Assembly (NCBI RefSeq): GCF_000009765.2
Contig: NC_003155.5
Span: 1,302,001 to 1,366,000 of the forward strand
DNA: 64,000 nucleotides
Direction of reading: 5' to 3'
From: Streptomyces avermitilis MA-4680 = NBRC 14893
Lineage (GTDB): Bacteria > Actinomycetota > Actinomycetes > Streptomycetales > Streptomycetaceae
This document shows, in pieces, positions 32,840 through 41,402 of this stretch (position 1 is its first letter; the number at the start of each line of letters is the position of its first letter). A program made the translations under genes and the position numbers. The notes beneath the pieces are model-generated. The model was not told the origin of the DNA. It saw nothing but the letters and a program-made list of their open reading frames with translations, and did no database searches.

Positions 32840-34405
32840 TCAAGATCCCAGGCCGAACCCCTTCGTCGTGTAGGCGCACTCCGTGTAGAGGTAACCGGAC
32901 CGAAGCTTGGCCGTGTCGGACGCGGGAGTCGCGCTGGAGTCGCCCATCGGCTTGTGCAGGAAGTACGTGGTGCCGACCGGCAGAGTGATCGTCCGCTGCG
33001 GGTAGTGCTTGCCGCTGTCGTTGCAGGGGTTGAAGCCCAGCAGGAGGGTGCTGGCGGTCGAGTACGCCGTGCAGCCGCCGCAGCCCTTGAGGGTGAAGCT
33101 TCCGGTCACGGGGCCCGTGTACAGGACCGTGATGTCGTCGGGACTGTCGTTCTTGACGGTCACCGAGATGCTTCCGCCGGACGCCGTCGTGGGCAGGCGC
33201 TTGCCCGCTGCGGGCACCTTGAGCGCGACCTCCGCGGCGATGGCGATCTTTCGGGCACGTGCCCGGTTCTTGTCGTGTTTATTGCTGTCGGCGAACTCGC
33301 TCAGCGTCGTGCGCGCCGCGTCGAATTCCCCGTCCTTGTACTGGTCCACACCGCAGGCGTACGCCCCCGCGTCCGCGCTCTTGCCGGCCCGGCCGGCGTC
33401 CCGCGCGAGGGCATCGGCCACGCCGGCCTTGTCCCCCGGCAGGCGGGCCACCTGGGAGCTGAGACCCTGCAGCCGCTCGACGGCCGCGCACGGCTCGCTG
33501 CCGCGCAGGTTCCCGGCCTCCTTGTCGACGGCCGCGCGGACCTCCGGCTCGATCTTCTTGGCCTGCGGCGAGTCGGGGAAGGTGGTCAGGAGAGTGCTGA
33601 AGTGCCCTTCCCAGGTCACGTCGGCCCCGGCGAGGCCGTCCGTCCCGCACTCGTAGAGGGAGGCGGCCAGACGGTCGTCGGGCCAGGCCGCCAAGGAGCC
33701 GAGATCCTTCTTGTCCAGGGTCCGCGGAACCGTGCGCAGATACGTGAGCGGCGCTATCGCGGCGCAGTAGTCCTTCCGCGCATAGGCGGCACCGACCGTC
33801 TCGTAGAACGACGTGAGCCGGCCCGGCACCTTGCGGGCCGCGCGGGAGTCCGGGTGGTCGGCTCTGAGCCCGCCGTAGACGCGCAGCGCTTCGCGGTAGT
33901 CGGACTGGGCGGTGCCGAACGACTTCTGTCCACCGCTCCGGACGAGGCCGTCGGCGCGCTCGAGCCGGTCGAGGAGCATCTGCTGGGTGGCCTCCTCCCG
34001 CGCCGACCGATAGAGGACGGAGCCGCCGACCGGTACGGCGAGGAGGGCCAGGCCGAGAAGGACGGCAACAGGAGACCGCGGGGGCCAGACCAACCGGGTA
34101 CGCAGGCCGACGAACGCGCCGTGCACCGCGGCCAGCAGGAGAACGACGACGTACACGGTGAGCAGGCCGCCTCCGACACCGTCCGGGTCGGCAGGCAGCG
34201 CCAGCAACAGCAGGACCCCGGTCGCGATCCAGCACGCGGCCATCGGGACCCAGCGGCGGATGAGCGCGTAACCGATGCCGAGGCCACTGAGGTTGAGCAG
34301 CGCCACGGCGGCGGCACGCGGGCGGTCCGGCGGGGCGGGCGGCGGGGCGGACGGCATGGGTGGTGCGACGAAACCGTTCGTGGCGGCATGCTGGTCTCCG
34401 GACAT
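32840..34405 (-). CDS. Hypothetical membrane protein with large extracytoplasmic part, 521 aa
   Basis: Unrecognised. A proline-rich N-terminus is followed by four hydrophobic helices (to about residue 130: LLNLSGLGIGYALIRRWVP, ACWIATGVLLLLALP, LLTVYVVVLLLAAVHGAFVG, VAVLLGLALLAVPVGGSVLY). The next 260 residues are soluble and helical with TPR-like spacing (SDYREALRVYGGL, AYARKDYCAAIAPL, DQYKDGEFDAARTTLSEFA). The C-terminal 110 residues are beta-rich with Cys residues (LKGCGGCTAYST) and would lie outside. The layout suggests an envelope protein that binds something through TPR-like repeats; that is inference. It is transcribed divergently from the Mrr-type nuclease gene. Confidence 0.75.
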   Translation of the reverse strand: MSGDQHAATNGFVAPPMPSAPPPAPPDRPRAAAVALLNLSGLGIGYALIRRWVPMAACWIATGVLLLLALPADPDGVGGGLLTVYVVVLLLAAVHGAFVGLRTRLVWPPRSPVAVLLGLALLAVPVGGSVLYRSAREEATQQMLLDRLERADGLVRSGGQKSFGTAQSDYREALRVYGGLRADHPDSRAARKVPGRLTSFYETVGAAYARKDYCAAIAPLTYLRTVPRTLDKKDLGSLAAWPDDRLAASLYECGTDGLAGADVTWEGHFSTLLTTFPDSPQAKKIEPEVRAAVDKEAGNLRGSEPCAAVERLQGLSSQVARLPGDKAGVADALARDAGRAGKSADAGAYACGVDQYKDGEFDAARTTLSEFADSNKHDKNRARARKIAIAAEVALKVPAAGKRLPTTASGGSISVTVKNDSPDDITVLYTGPVTGSFTLKGCGGCTAYSTASTLLLGFNPCNDSGKHYPQRTITLPVGTTYFLHKPMGDSSATPASDTAKLRSGYLYTECAYTTKGFGLGS

Positions 34406-34682
34406 GGCGGCTCCCCCCGGTCAACAACGCGCTCATGTCTGCAAGTTGTAAGTGTACGGCCAAGCGTTCGACTCAGATAGCGGGCGGACGCCCCGGACCG
34501 GGCAGAGGGCCCCGGAATATGCGAATCCACTCCTCCAGGGCCTATGGCGCCAGCGCGGCACAGCCGTCGAAAGCGCGCGATTCCTCGCGAGGCCGTGGAT
34601 CACCGCACCGTTGAAGTTGACGATCTTGGGCAGATGGCAGCAGTGATCATCGTGCCGATTCCATGAGGGGGGATCACCACCC

Positions 34683-35606
34683 ATGGCCACACCTGTGCGC
34701 CGAATGCCACCGATGCGCCGCAGGCGCGCCTTCGACCTCCGGTCGACGGCCCTGTTCTTCGGCCTGCTCGCCGTTGTCCTGAGCGTCGCGGGTTTCGCCG
34801 TCCGAGCCGCGGCCCGTGTGGTCGAACAGCGCCCGGGACTGGTCATGATCCTGTGCCTCATCGGGGTACCGGCAGCGGTCGTCTGCCGACAAGGCCGCCG
34901 GCGGTTCTCCGCGGCCAGGGCGGCACGCCGGGTCGCCGCCGCACTCGACGACGCAACGCATACGGCGCTGGACGCGCTGGAAACGGCACAGCCCGTCGCT
35001 CCCGCTCCCGCTCCGGTCCCGGACCGACTCGCGACGCCCGTGCCCACCTCGCGGGACACCACCGTGGTCATTCTGCCCGGCGAGGCCGAAGGGACCGTCG
35101 AGCTCGAAACGATCGACCACGAAGCGATCGACCACGAAGAGTTCGATGACGACGCGTTCGATTACGACGCCCTGGACGCCGACGAGTTCGAGCAGGCCGT
35201 AGCGGCGCTGTGTGAGCGGGACGGCTGCTCCGACGTCGAAGTCGTCGGCGGGGCCGGAGACCTCGGCGCCGACGTGGTGGCCACGGCCCCGGACGGGCGA
35301 CGCGTCGTCATCCAGTGCAAGCGCTACTGCGACACCAACAAGGTCGGCTCTCAGGACCTTCAGCGATTCGGCGGCACCTGCTTCACCGTGCACCAGGCCC
35401 AGGTGGCCGTCGTGATCACCACCAGCGACTTCACCACTCCGGCCACCGAGTACGCCGACCAGTGCGGGATCCTCTGCTTCGACCGGCAGGCCCTGCTGGC
35501 ATGGAGCGACGGCACGGGCCCGCAGCCGTGGGGAGAGGAGGTCGCCGTCGGCGACCCCTGGGCCGGCGACGGGCCCCTGGAGGGCCCTTGCGCGCGGCAG
35601 GGCTGA
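34683..35606 (+). CDS. Membrane-anchored restriction endonuclease-like (Mrr_cat) protein, 307 aa
   Basis: Two N-terminal transmembrane helices (STALFFGLLAVVLSVAGFAV and LVMILCLIGVPAAVVC) precede a linker and a PD-(D/E)xK nuclease domain of the Mrr kind at about residues 165-285. Catalytic residues: Asp and the QCK motif in GADVVATAPDGRR and VVIQCKRYCDTNK. Before the nuclease lies an unusual acidic run of five-residue units (ETIDHEAIDHEEFDDDAFDY, then DALDADEFEQ). Mrr-type proteins cut modified DNA; the membrane anchor would place the nuclease at the inner face of the membrane, where it could meet incoming DNA. The ATG is preceded by GAGGGGGGA. Confidence 0.85.
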   Translation: MATPVRRMPPMRRRRAFDLRSTALFFGLLAVVLSVAGFAVRAAARVVEQRPGLVMILCLIGVPAAVVCRQGRRRFSAARAARRVAAALDDATHTALDALETAQPVAPAPAPVPDRLATPVPTSRDTTVVILPGEAEGTVELETIDHEAIDHEEFDDDAFDYDALDADEFEQAVAALCERDGCSDVEVVGGAGDLGADVVATAPDGRRVVIQCKRYCDTNKVGSQDLQRFGGTCFTVHQAQVAVVITTSDFTTPATEYADQCGILCFDRQALLAWSDGTGPQPWGEEVAVGDPWAGDGPLEGPCARQG

Positions 35607-35761
35607 ATCCGGCACGGGCGGAAAGAAGGTAGGGCGGGGTTCGTATCCGGCATACGGGGACTGTTCCTCGTGGGCGACCGCGAGCTGCTGTCACCCGCAC
35701 GCCCCGCTGTTGCACGCACGGCCTGCGGTTGCAGGCATGACCTTGAGGAGGCACCGGCGCC

Positions 35762-36721
35762 ATGGGAACCGCCGTGCACGTCCCGCAGACCCGGGACATG
35801 ATCGGGGAGGAGCTCTCCGGCGACGAGGCGCTGACCGCGTTGCGTCGCTACGGCGGCCTGCGACTGCTCGTCGACTCGTTCGCCCGGTTCCGTTACGCCG
35901 ACGGCTTCTCCCATGCGCGCGCCCTCGGGTTCCAAGTGGTGCTGGGCATGGTGCCGTTCACGATCGCGCTGGTCGGCGTCGCCACCACGGTGCACACGGA
36001 GAGCGTCGGGCAGATCGTCGAACTCACTCTCGCCCGGATCGTGCCGGGTGCCAGCGCCGACGTGGTCAAGGACGCCCTGGCCGGGACGCGTCGCACCGCC
36101 CACGCCAGCCTCTGGAGCACCGTCGCACTGTGGGTCGGCCTGGCTTTCGCCGTGCTGAATCTGGCCTCGGCGATGGGCCAGGTCGAGCGAGGTGCCAACC
36201 GCATCTACGGCGTCGAGCAAGACCGGCCCGCCCTCCACAAGTACGGCCGCTCGGTGCTGCTCGCCCTCGCCGCGGGCGTGCCCATGGTCCTCGGATTCCT
36301 GGTCCTCGTCGCCGGCCGGGCCGTCGGTGAATCGGTCGTGGAGGCGTTCGGCTGGTCCCACGGCCGGCTCGACTGGTGGGGACCGCTCGAAGTCCCGCTC
36401 GGAGCGGCGCTCGCCTGGATCGCTTCCGCCGTGATCCTGCGGTGGTCGCCGCGCCGGGTGCAGCCGGGCTACACCTGGCTTGCCTTCGGCTCAGCGGTTC
36501 ATCTGGTGCTGTGGGTCGGCGCCACCTGGCTGCTGGCGCTCTACGTCGCCAAGAGCGGTTCCTTCGGCGCCCTCTACGGGCCGCTCACCGCGTTCGTCGC
36601 GCTGCTGCTGTGGGCCAATCTGACCGGTGTCGCGCTGTTCCTCGGCATCGCGTTCGCCGCCCAGCTGGAGGCCGCCCGCGCCGGTATCACCTCGGCCGTG
36701 AAACCGGATCCCGGGCCATGA
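35762..36721 (+). CDS. YihY/BrkB family membrane protein, 319 aa
   Basis: Six hydrophobic helices, with the family start FRYADGFSHARALGFQVVLG, the central ASAMGQVERGANRIYGVEQD, and the end LYGPLTAFVALLLWANLTGV. The family was long called ribonuclease BN by mistake; its function is unknown, with some members linked to membrane lipid homeostasis. The ATG is supported by GAGGAGG. The gene stands alone on the plus strand. Confidence 0.92.
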   Translation: MGTAVHVPQTRDMIGEELSGDEALTALRRYGGLRLLVDSFARFRYADGFSHARALGFQVVLGMVPFTIALVGVATTVHTESVGQIVELTLARIVPGASADVVKDALAGTRRTAHASLWSTVALWVGLAFAVLNLASAMGQVERGANRIYGVEQDRPALHKYGRSVLLALAAGVPMVLGFLVLVAGRAVGESVVEAFGWSHGRLDWWGPLEVPLGAALAWIASAVILRWSPRRVQPGYTWLAFGSAVHLVLWVGATWLLALYVAKSGSFGALYGPLTAFVALLLWANLTGVALFLGIAFAAQLEAARAGITSAVKPDPGP

Positions 36722-36759
36722 GCGGCCGCGCGGTGACGACCGTCGTACGGGCCTTCCAG

Positions 36760-36960
36760 CGCCCTCTGTCCGGTTCCCCCGCGTCGAGGAGTTGCCGGAT
36801 GACGCTGGTGCTCGCGAGGCCGACGATGTCACCACCGTCCCACTGACGCAGTTCCTTGACGGTGTCGGCGGGGTCGGCGGTGGCGAGGCGCGCGTTGTCC
36901 CGACAGGCCGATGTTCGCGACGACGGTACGGTGCCGAGGGGTTCCGGCGGCGGTGGTCAT
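36760..36960 (-). pseudogene. Remnant of a dihydrofolate reductase-like (RibD C-terminal family) gene
   Basis: The ATG has AAGGAG 9 bases ahead and opens MTTAAGTPRHRTVVANIGLS, the first strand of this family (usually VVANISLSLDG). After that the protein sense continues in a different frame with ARLATADPADTVKELRQWDG and GDIVGLASTSVIRQLLDAGE, which in relatives lies about 100 residues later. So a block of roughly 300 bp is gone, the frame is broken, and the C-terminal part is missing too. It is a deletion-derived pseudogene between the YihY gene and the aminotransferase-like gene. Confidence 0.75.
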
Positions 36961-37059
36961 GGCTGACTCCTTCTTGCCGGTGGCCGGGCGAGGGGTCCGG
37001 ACGCCCGGGATGACCTGATCAGGGCGTGAGGGGCGGTGCCTGCACCGCCCCTCACCGCT
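36961..37059. other. Rest of the 338-bp gap between YihY and PLP-enzyme genes
   Basis: Together with the pseudogene this gap holds the ribosome site of the dead gene and the terminator of the PLP enzyme. No further gene is seen. Confidence 0.5.
37026..37055 (-). terminator. Terminator of the PLP-enzyme gene
   Basis: GTGAGGGGCGGTGC and GCACCGCCCCTCAC are perfect inverted copies separated by only CT, giving a stem of about 12-13 bp with a tight loop. It begins 5 bp past the stop codon. Confidence 0.8.
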
Positions 37060-38271
37060 TCACGAGGCCAGGAACGCGGTGAGCCCCTCCAGGAGCCGCT
37101 CCGCGTCACTCGCGTCGTTGTAGGGCGACAGGCCCACCCGCAGACCGCCGCTGTCCCCGAGACCGAGATGCCGGGACGCCTCCAGGGCGTAGAAGGATCC
37201 GGCGGGCGCATGGACGCCCAGCCGTGCCAGGAAGTGGTAGGCCCGCGTCGCGCTGCGGTCGGCGAACGTGAGCAGCAGCGTGGGGGTGCGCTCGGCTGCC
37301 CGGGAGTGGATCGTCACACCGTCCAGCAGGGACAGTTCCTTCTCGATGCGCTCCCGCAACGCGGTCTCGTGCCGTTCCACGGCGGCGTACGCGGACCGCA
37401 GGCGATCACGTCTGTCTCCGGTGACGGCGGCGCCGGTGGCAAGGCCGGCCAGGAAGTCGACCGCGGCCCGGGTGCCGGCGAGGAACTCGTAGGGCAGGGT
37501 GCCGAGTTCGAAGCGCTCCGGGACGGCGTCGGTGGAGGGGAGCAGTTTGTCGGGGCGGAGCGTCTCCAGCAGTTCGGGAGAGGCCGCGAGGACCCCGTGA
37601 TGGGGTCCGAAGAACTTGTACGGCGAGCACACGAAGAAGTCCGCCCCCAGCTGCGTGACATCGACGAAGTTGTGCGCGGCGTAGTGCACTCCGTCGACGT
37701 AGAGCAGGGCACCGGACCGGTGGACCAGGTCGGCGATCTCCGCGACGGCGGGGCACGTACCGATCAGGTTGGAGGCGGCGGTCACCGCGACCAGCCGGGT
37801 GCGGTCCGACAGCACCTCGCCCACGGCCGCGGCGGGCAGCTCGCCCGTGGCCGGGTCGAAGTCGGCCCACCGGACATGGACACCGGCCTGTTCGGCCGCC
37901 TGGAGCCATGGGCGGATGTTGGCGTCGTGGTCCAGCCGGCTGACCACGATCTCGTCACCGGGTGCCCAGGTCCTGGCGAGTACGCGGGAGAAGTCGTACG
38001 TCAACTGCGTGGCGCTGCGGCCGAGGACGATGCCCGGGGCGGCCGCGCCCAGCAGGTCGGCCATCGCCTGCCGGAACTCCTGGACGATCGTCTCCGCATT
38101 GGTCTCGCCGAGCACCTCCGCGCCCCGGATCGACAACGGGTTGCTCATGGCATCCGCGATGGCCGCGATGACCGGCTCGGGTATCTGGGTGCCGCCCGGG
38201 CCGTCGAAGTGCGCGGTACCGGCCCGCAGCGCGGGGAATTGCGCGCGAAGCGCGCCGACGTCGTAAGTCAC
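37060..38271 (-). CDS. Cysteine desulfurase-like class V aminotransferase, 403 aa
   Basis: A PLP-dependent fold-type I enzyme. N-terminal TAHFDGPGGTQIPEPVIAA, the central DANIRPW segment following EIVVSRLDH, and the cofactor lysine in FVCSPYKFFGPHHGVLA are typical of the cysteine-desulfurase-like subfamily. There is no flexible loop Cys placed as in IscS or SufS, so true desulfurase activity is doubtful. The GTG start at VTYDVGALRAQFPALR matches the family; a GTG 14 codons upstream is also open. It ends at a strong terminator. The substrate cannot be inferred from neighbours. Confidence 0.85.
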   Translation of the reverse strand: MTYDVGALRAQFPALRAGTAHFDGPGGTQIPEPVIAAIADAMSNPLSIRGAEVLGETNAETIVQEFRQAMADLLGAAAPGIVLGRSATQLTYDFSRVLARTWAPGDEIVVSRLDHDANIRPWLQAAEQAGVHVRWADFDPATGELPAAAVGEVLSDRTRLVAVTAASNLIGTCPAVAEIADLVHRSGALLYVDGVHYAAHNFVDVTQLGADFFVCSPYKFFGPHHGVLAASPELLETLRPDKLLPSTDAVPERFELGTLPYEFLAGTRAAVDFLAGLATGAAVTGDRRDRLRSAYAAVERHETALRERIEKELSLLDGVTIHSRAAERTPTLLLTFADRSATRAYHFLARLGVHAPAGSFYALEASRHLGLGDSGGLRVGLSPYNDASDAERLLEGLTAFLAS

Positions 38272-38358
38272 CGGCCCAGCCTGCCAGGACCGCCCCGGAA
38301 AGGGCCACGGCACGAAACGAACTGGCCATCCGCCGCGGCGCGTGGGAGAGGCCGGCTC

Positions 38359-39255
38359 TCAGGTCGGCCTGGGCGCGGAGGGTGCGGTCATCACCCACCG
38401 GATGGTCCTCGTCAGTGCGTGGCCGGCCAGTCGGACAGCGGTGGGCTCGAGTACCGGGACCCGCGGAAGGCCGAGCGGGCCGCGCGCCCATGGCGGCAGA
38501 TCGGCGACCGCGTTCGCCGCCAGGACGGCGTACGGCGGCCGGACGGCCAGGGGCAGTGGCGGATGGAGGAGGAGGAAACGGGCCGCCGCTGCGGCCTCCG
38601 CCGTGGCCCGCAGCTCGGGACGGTACGCGTGCAGCCGCTCGACCAGTTCCGCACGGTTCCTCGGTGGATTCAGCACACCGAGGGCGGCTGCGATGTGCGC
38701 GGTGTCGTCGACGTACCCGTCGCAGCCGGCGTCGTCCAGCGGTTGCTCCCCGTATCGCTGGTGGGCGCGGAGAAAGCTGTCGACCTCGGCGACGTGCACC
38801 CAGCCGAGCAGATGCGGATCGGCCGCGTGGTACGGCTCGCCCCTGTCCGTGGTGCCGCGTACCGCCTCGTGAACGGCACGGACGCGGTCGACGGCCGCCT
38901 GGGCGTCGTCGGCGGTTCCGAAGGTGGTGACGGCGAGGAACGTGCTGGTGCGCTGGAGTCTGCCCCAGGGATCGCCCTGGTATCCGGAGTGGGCGGCCAC
39001 CGCGGCCATCGCCAAGGGATGCAGAGACTGCAGCAGGAGGGCGCGCAGTCCTCCGATGTACATCGAGGCGTCGCCGTGGACGGTCCGGATGGGCCGGTCC
39101 GGCCCGAACCAGCGAGGCCCGGGAGCGTGATGGATGCGGTCGCGGTTCGCGGGCCCCTCGGGGCCGGCGACACGGCTGAAAAGCATCGCGCCCAGCCGTT
39201 CGCGCACCCCGGAGACCGCGGATGCGTACCTTTCCATTGCTCCATTGTCCGACAT
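38359..39255 (-). CDS. Oxygenase MpaB family (DUF2236) protein, 298 aa
   Basis: The family is represented by LCP latex-clearing and MpaB oxygenases, haem-binding helical proteins. Here GDASMYIGGLRALLLQSLHP carries the family's opening signature, DPWGRLQRTSTFLAVTTFG follows with the conserved TxxYxxxxxFG-like region, and LGWVHVAEVDSFLRAHQRYG carries the conserved His-rich block. The start at MSDNGAMERYASAV is probable, with a further ATG six codons on; neither has a strong ribosome site. The leader contains a striking array of 8-bp repeats. Substrate unknown. Confidence 0.82.
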   Translation of the reverse strand: MSDNGAMERYASAVSGVRERLGAMLFSRVAGPEGPANRDRIHHAPGPRWFGPDRPIRTVHGDASMYIGGLRALLLQSLHPLAMAAVAAHSGYQGDPWGRLQRTSTFLAVTTFGTADDAQAAVDRVRAVHEAVRGTTDRGEPYHAADPHLLGWVHVAEVDSFLRAHQRYGEQPLDDAGCDGYVDDTAHIAAALGVLNPPRNRAELVERLHAYRPELRATAEAAAAARFLLLHPPLPLAVRPPYAVLAANAVADLPPWARGPLGLPRVPVLEPTAVRLAGHALTRTIRWVMTAPSAPRPT

Positions 39256-39280
39256 GAGAAACGCGGAGGTCGACCGACAA

Positions 39281-39320
39281 GCAGCGATGGGGCAATGGTG
39301 CAACGGAGCAATGGGGCAAT
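39281..39320 (-). repeat. Five tandem 8-bp repeats (GGNGCAAT) ahead of the MpaB-type gene
   Basis: Five head-to-tail units: GCAGCGAT, GGGGCAAT, GGTGCAAC, GGAGCAAT and GGGGCAAT. Two further copies (GGAGCAAT, and a shortened GGACAAT) occur in opposite orientation at about 39233-39248, over the start region of the gene. Repeats of this spacing ahead of a start codon suggest an array of protein-binding half-sites, or slippage-prone DNA. Confidence 0.65.
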
Positions 39321-39420
39321 TTATGAGGGGGCGGAAGAGATCGCTTGCCGAATCACACGGAAATGGTGCGCACCGGATTCCTCCGGTGCGCACCACGGCG
39401 CAGCACGAAACGCCGGGCGA

Positions 39421-39708
39421 TCAGCCTCCGACGTACCAGGCGAAACCACCGTTGGACGCGGCCACGGCCATGAAAACCGCGAACAGGATCAGGTCCACGA
39501 TGCCCAGCACGACTCCGGCCTTCGCCATGCCGCCACCGCCCTTGCCCCCCGCCTGCCGCAGGGCGACCACGCCCAGCACGATGGCTATCGGGCCGAGGAT
39601 CACGCTGAGGAAGAAAACCCCGACGATCCCGCAGATGAGACTCGCGATCGCAAGACCGTTGGTGCGCGATCCGGAGGAGGCCGTGGAGGGACTGCCGTAA
39701 CTCGTCAT
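39421..39708 (-). CDS. DUF4190 domain membrane protein, 95 aa
   Basis: Two hydrophobic helices (LAIASLICGIVGVFFLSVI, and AGVVLGIVDLILFAVFMAV) separated by the family motif ILGPIAIVLGVVALRQ and a glycine-rich turn (GGKGGGGMAKAG). DUF4190 proteins are small membrane proteins of unknown role, common in Streptomyces. The ATG has GGGAGAA ahead; the 70-codon extension in the same frame is GC-rich leader. It lies upstream of the MpaB-type gene on the same strand, 165 bp away with the repeat array between. Confidence 0.85.
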   Translation of the reverse strand: MTSYGSPSTASSGSRTNGLAIASLICGIVGVFFLSVILGPIAIVLGVVALRQAGGKGGGGMAKAGVVLGIVDLILFAVFMAVAASNGGFAWYVGG

Positions 39709-40007
39709 CACATTCTCCCGCTCTTCGGTGTGGTGCACGTTGCGACGCCTTCTTTCCGGACCGTCCGAATGCCCGGGAAATGCCGACGTATTCCCACGGT
39801 GCGTCAGACACAGCGGGCCGGGAGCCAGGTTTGCGCTCGCGCGGTTCGTCGGAGTGCTCCGCCGGATCCGGGGCATGAGACGGGGTGCCGCCGACGCTTC
39901 CGCCCCCCGATGGGTCGGCGGCACCGATCACATGTGGGACGAAGGAGAGGGGCCGCCCCTCCACCACCGGTCGGCGGCGCCTGCCGCACGGAAACAGGAG
40001 AAAACGC
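39709..40007. other. Divergent intergenic region, 299 bp
   Basis: No gene seen. It lies between the DUF4190 gene and the phospholipase D gene. A less GC-rich stretch at 39770-39800 may hold promoter elements. Confidence 0.4.
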
Positions 40008-41222
40008 ATGCTCGAGTCGGTTGCAGCTGAACCCCGGCGCGCCGCGGCGACGGACCAGGCGGGCACCGAGGCACGCAAGCAGCGTCTGCGAAGACGTCTG
40101 GAGAGACTCATCGGTATCGCCGCGACCGAGGGCAACGAGCTCGTACCCCTGCGCAACGGTGACGAGATCTTCCCCGCCATGCTCCGAGCCATCCGTACGG
40201 CCGAGCACACCGTCGACATGATGACGTTCGTGTACTGGCGCGGGCAGATAGCGCGGGACTTCGCGGCCGCACTGGCGGAGCGTGCCCGCGCGGGAGTTCG
40301 CGTGCGGCTGCTCCTGGACGGCTTCGGTGCCAAGCAGATCGAGGAGGGCCTCCTCGAGTCCATGAACTCCGCCGGCGTAGAGGTCGCCTGGTTCCGCAAA
40401 CCGCTGTGGCTGTCCCCCCTCAAGCAGAACCACCGCTGCCATCGCAAGGTGCTCGTCGTGGACGAGCACACCGCTTTCACCGGCGGCGTCGGCATCGCCG
40501 AGGAGTGGGGCGGCGACGCCCGCAATCCCTCCGAATGGCGCGACACCCATGTGCAGGTCCGCGGTCCGGCCGTCGACGGCATCGCCGCCGCCTTCGCCCA
40601 GAACTGGGCGGAGTGCCACGACGAGCTGTTCGACGAGCGGGACCGCTTCACCGAGCACGAGCAGTCCGGTCGGGCAACCGTCCAGGTGGTCCGGGGCTCG
40701 GCCAGCTTCGGCTGGCAGGACATGCAGACCCTCGTCCGGGTCATGCTCGCCTCGGCCGAGGAGCGCTTCCGCCTGTCCACCGCCTATTTCGCGCCGGACA
40801 GCTACTTCGTCGACCTGCTGTGCGCGACCGCCCGCCGTGGCGTACAGGTGCAGATCCTGCTGCCCGGCCCGTATACGGACCAGCGGGCGTGCCGGCTCGC
40901 CGGTCAGCACTACTACGGCACGCTTCTGGATGCCGGGGTGGAGATCCGCCAGTACCAGCCGACGATGCTCCACACCAAGATCATGACCGTGGACGGGGTC
41001 GCCGCCCTGATCGGCTCCAGCAACTTCAACCGCCGCTCGATGGAGCACGACGAGGAGATCATGCTCGCCGTGCTGGACGAGACCTTCACGGCGGCCCTGG
41101 ACCGGGACTTCGAGGAGGACCGGGAGCGGGCCGAGGCCATCGTCGCGGCACGCTGGAAGCACCGCTCCCCTGTGCAGCGCCTCAAAGAGGCGATCGTCGC
41201 TCCCGTACGCCGTTTCCTCTAG
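40008..41222 (+). CDS. Phospholipase D-like / cardiolipin synthase-type protein, 404 aa
   Basis: Two HKD catalytic motifs are complete: HRKVLVVD (His 145, Lys 147, Asp 152) and HTKIMTVD (His 322, Lys 324, Asp 329), each followed by the expected GG or GSSN. The protein resembles bacterial cardiolipin synthases of the PLDc_2 type, but it lacks the two N-terminal membrane helices of canonical Cls and has no signal peptide, so it would act from the cytoplasm, like ClsB-type enzymes. The ATG follows CAGGAG. It stands alone and ends at a hairpin shared with the convergent GST gene. Confidence 0.9.
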   Translation: MLESVAAEPRRAAATDQAGTEARKQRLRRRLERLIGIAATEGNELVPLRNGDEIFPAMLRAIRTAEHTVDMMTFVYWRGQIARDFAAALAERARAGVRVRLLLDGFGAKQIEEGLLESMNSAGVEVAWFRKPLWLSPLKQNHRCHRKVLVVDEHTAFTGGVGIAEEWGGDARNPSEWRDTHVQVRGPAVDGIAAAFAQNWAECHDELFDERDRFTEHEQSGRATVQVVRGSASFGWQDMQTLVRVMLASAEERFRLSTAYFAPDSYFVDLLCATARRGVQVQILLPGPYTDQRACRLAGQHYYGTLLDAGVEIRQYQPTMLHTKIMTVDGVAALIGSSNFNRRSMEHDEEIMLAVLDETFTAALDRDFEEDRERAEAIVAARWKHRSPVQRLKEAIVAPVRRFL

Positions 41223-41255
41223 CGGACGGGCCTTTGCACACGCCCCGGTGTCGGT

Positions 41256-41286
41256 CCGGTGAGGGCGCCTCACGGCCCCTCACCGG
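41256..41286. terminator. Hairpin between convergent phospholipase D and GST genes
   Basis: CCGGTGAGGG and CCCTCACCGG form a perfect 10-bp stem with an 11-base loop that can pair further (GCC/GGC). It lies 34 bp past the phospholipase D stop and 117 bp past the GST stop, so it may serve both. Confidence 0.65.
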
Positions 41287-41402
41287 AGGGCTCGAACTCC
41301 GGCCGCGTCACCGGCTCCGGCGAGGGCATCGACTACGACCCTGCCGACTGGGCGGAGCCGCAGCCGACCCGCGCGCGCGGCGAGAGCCGGCGCCCGCTGC
41401 GC

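Noticed and set aside
39281..39320. CRISPR array
   Set aside because: Units are 8 bp with no spacers and no cas genes are near. No other regularly spaced repeat is present in the window.
37036..40221. A 1061-codon open frame on the plus strand
   Set aside because: It runs antisense through three genes with clear families (PLP enzyme, MpaB-type, DUF4190) and has no recognisable domain.
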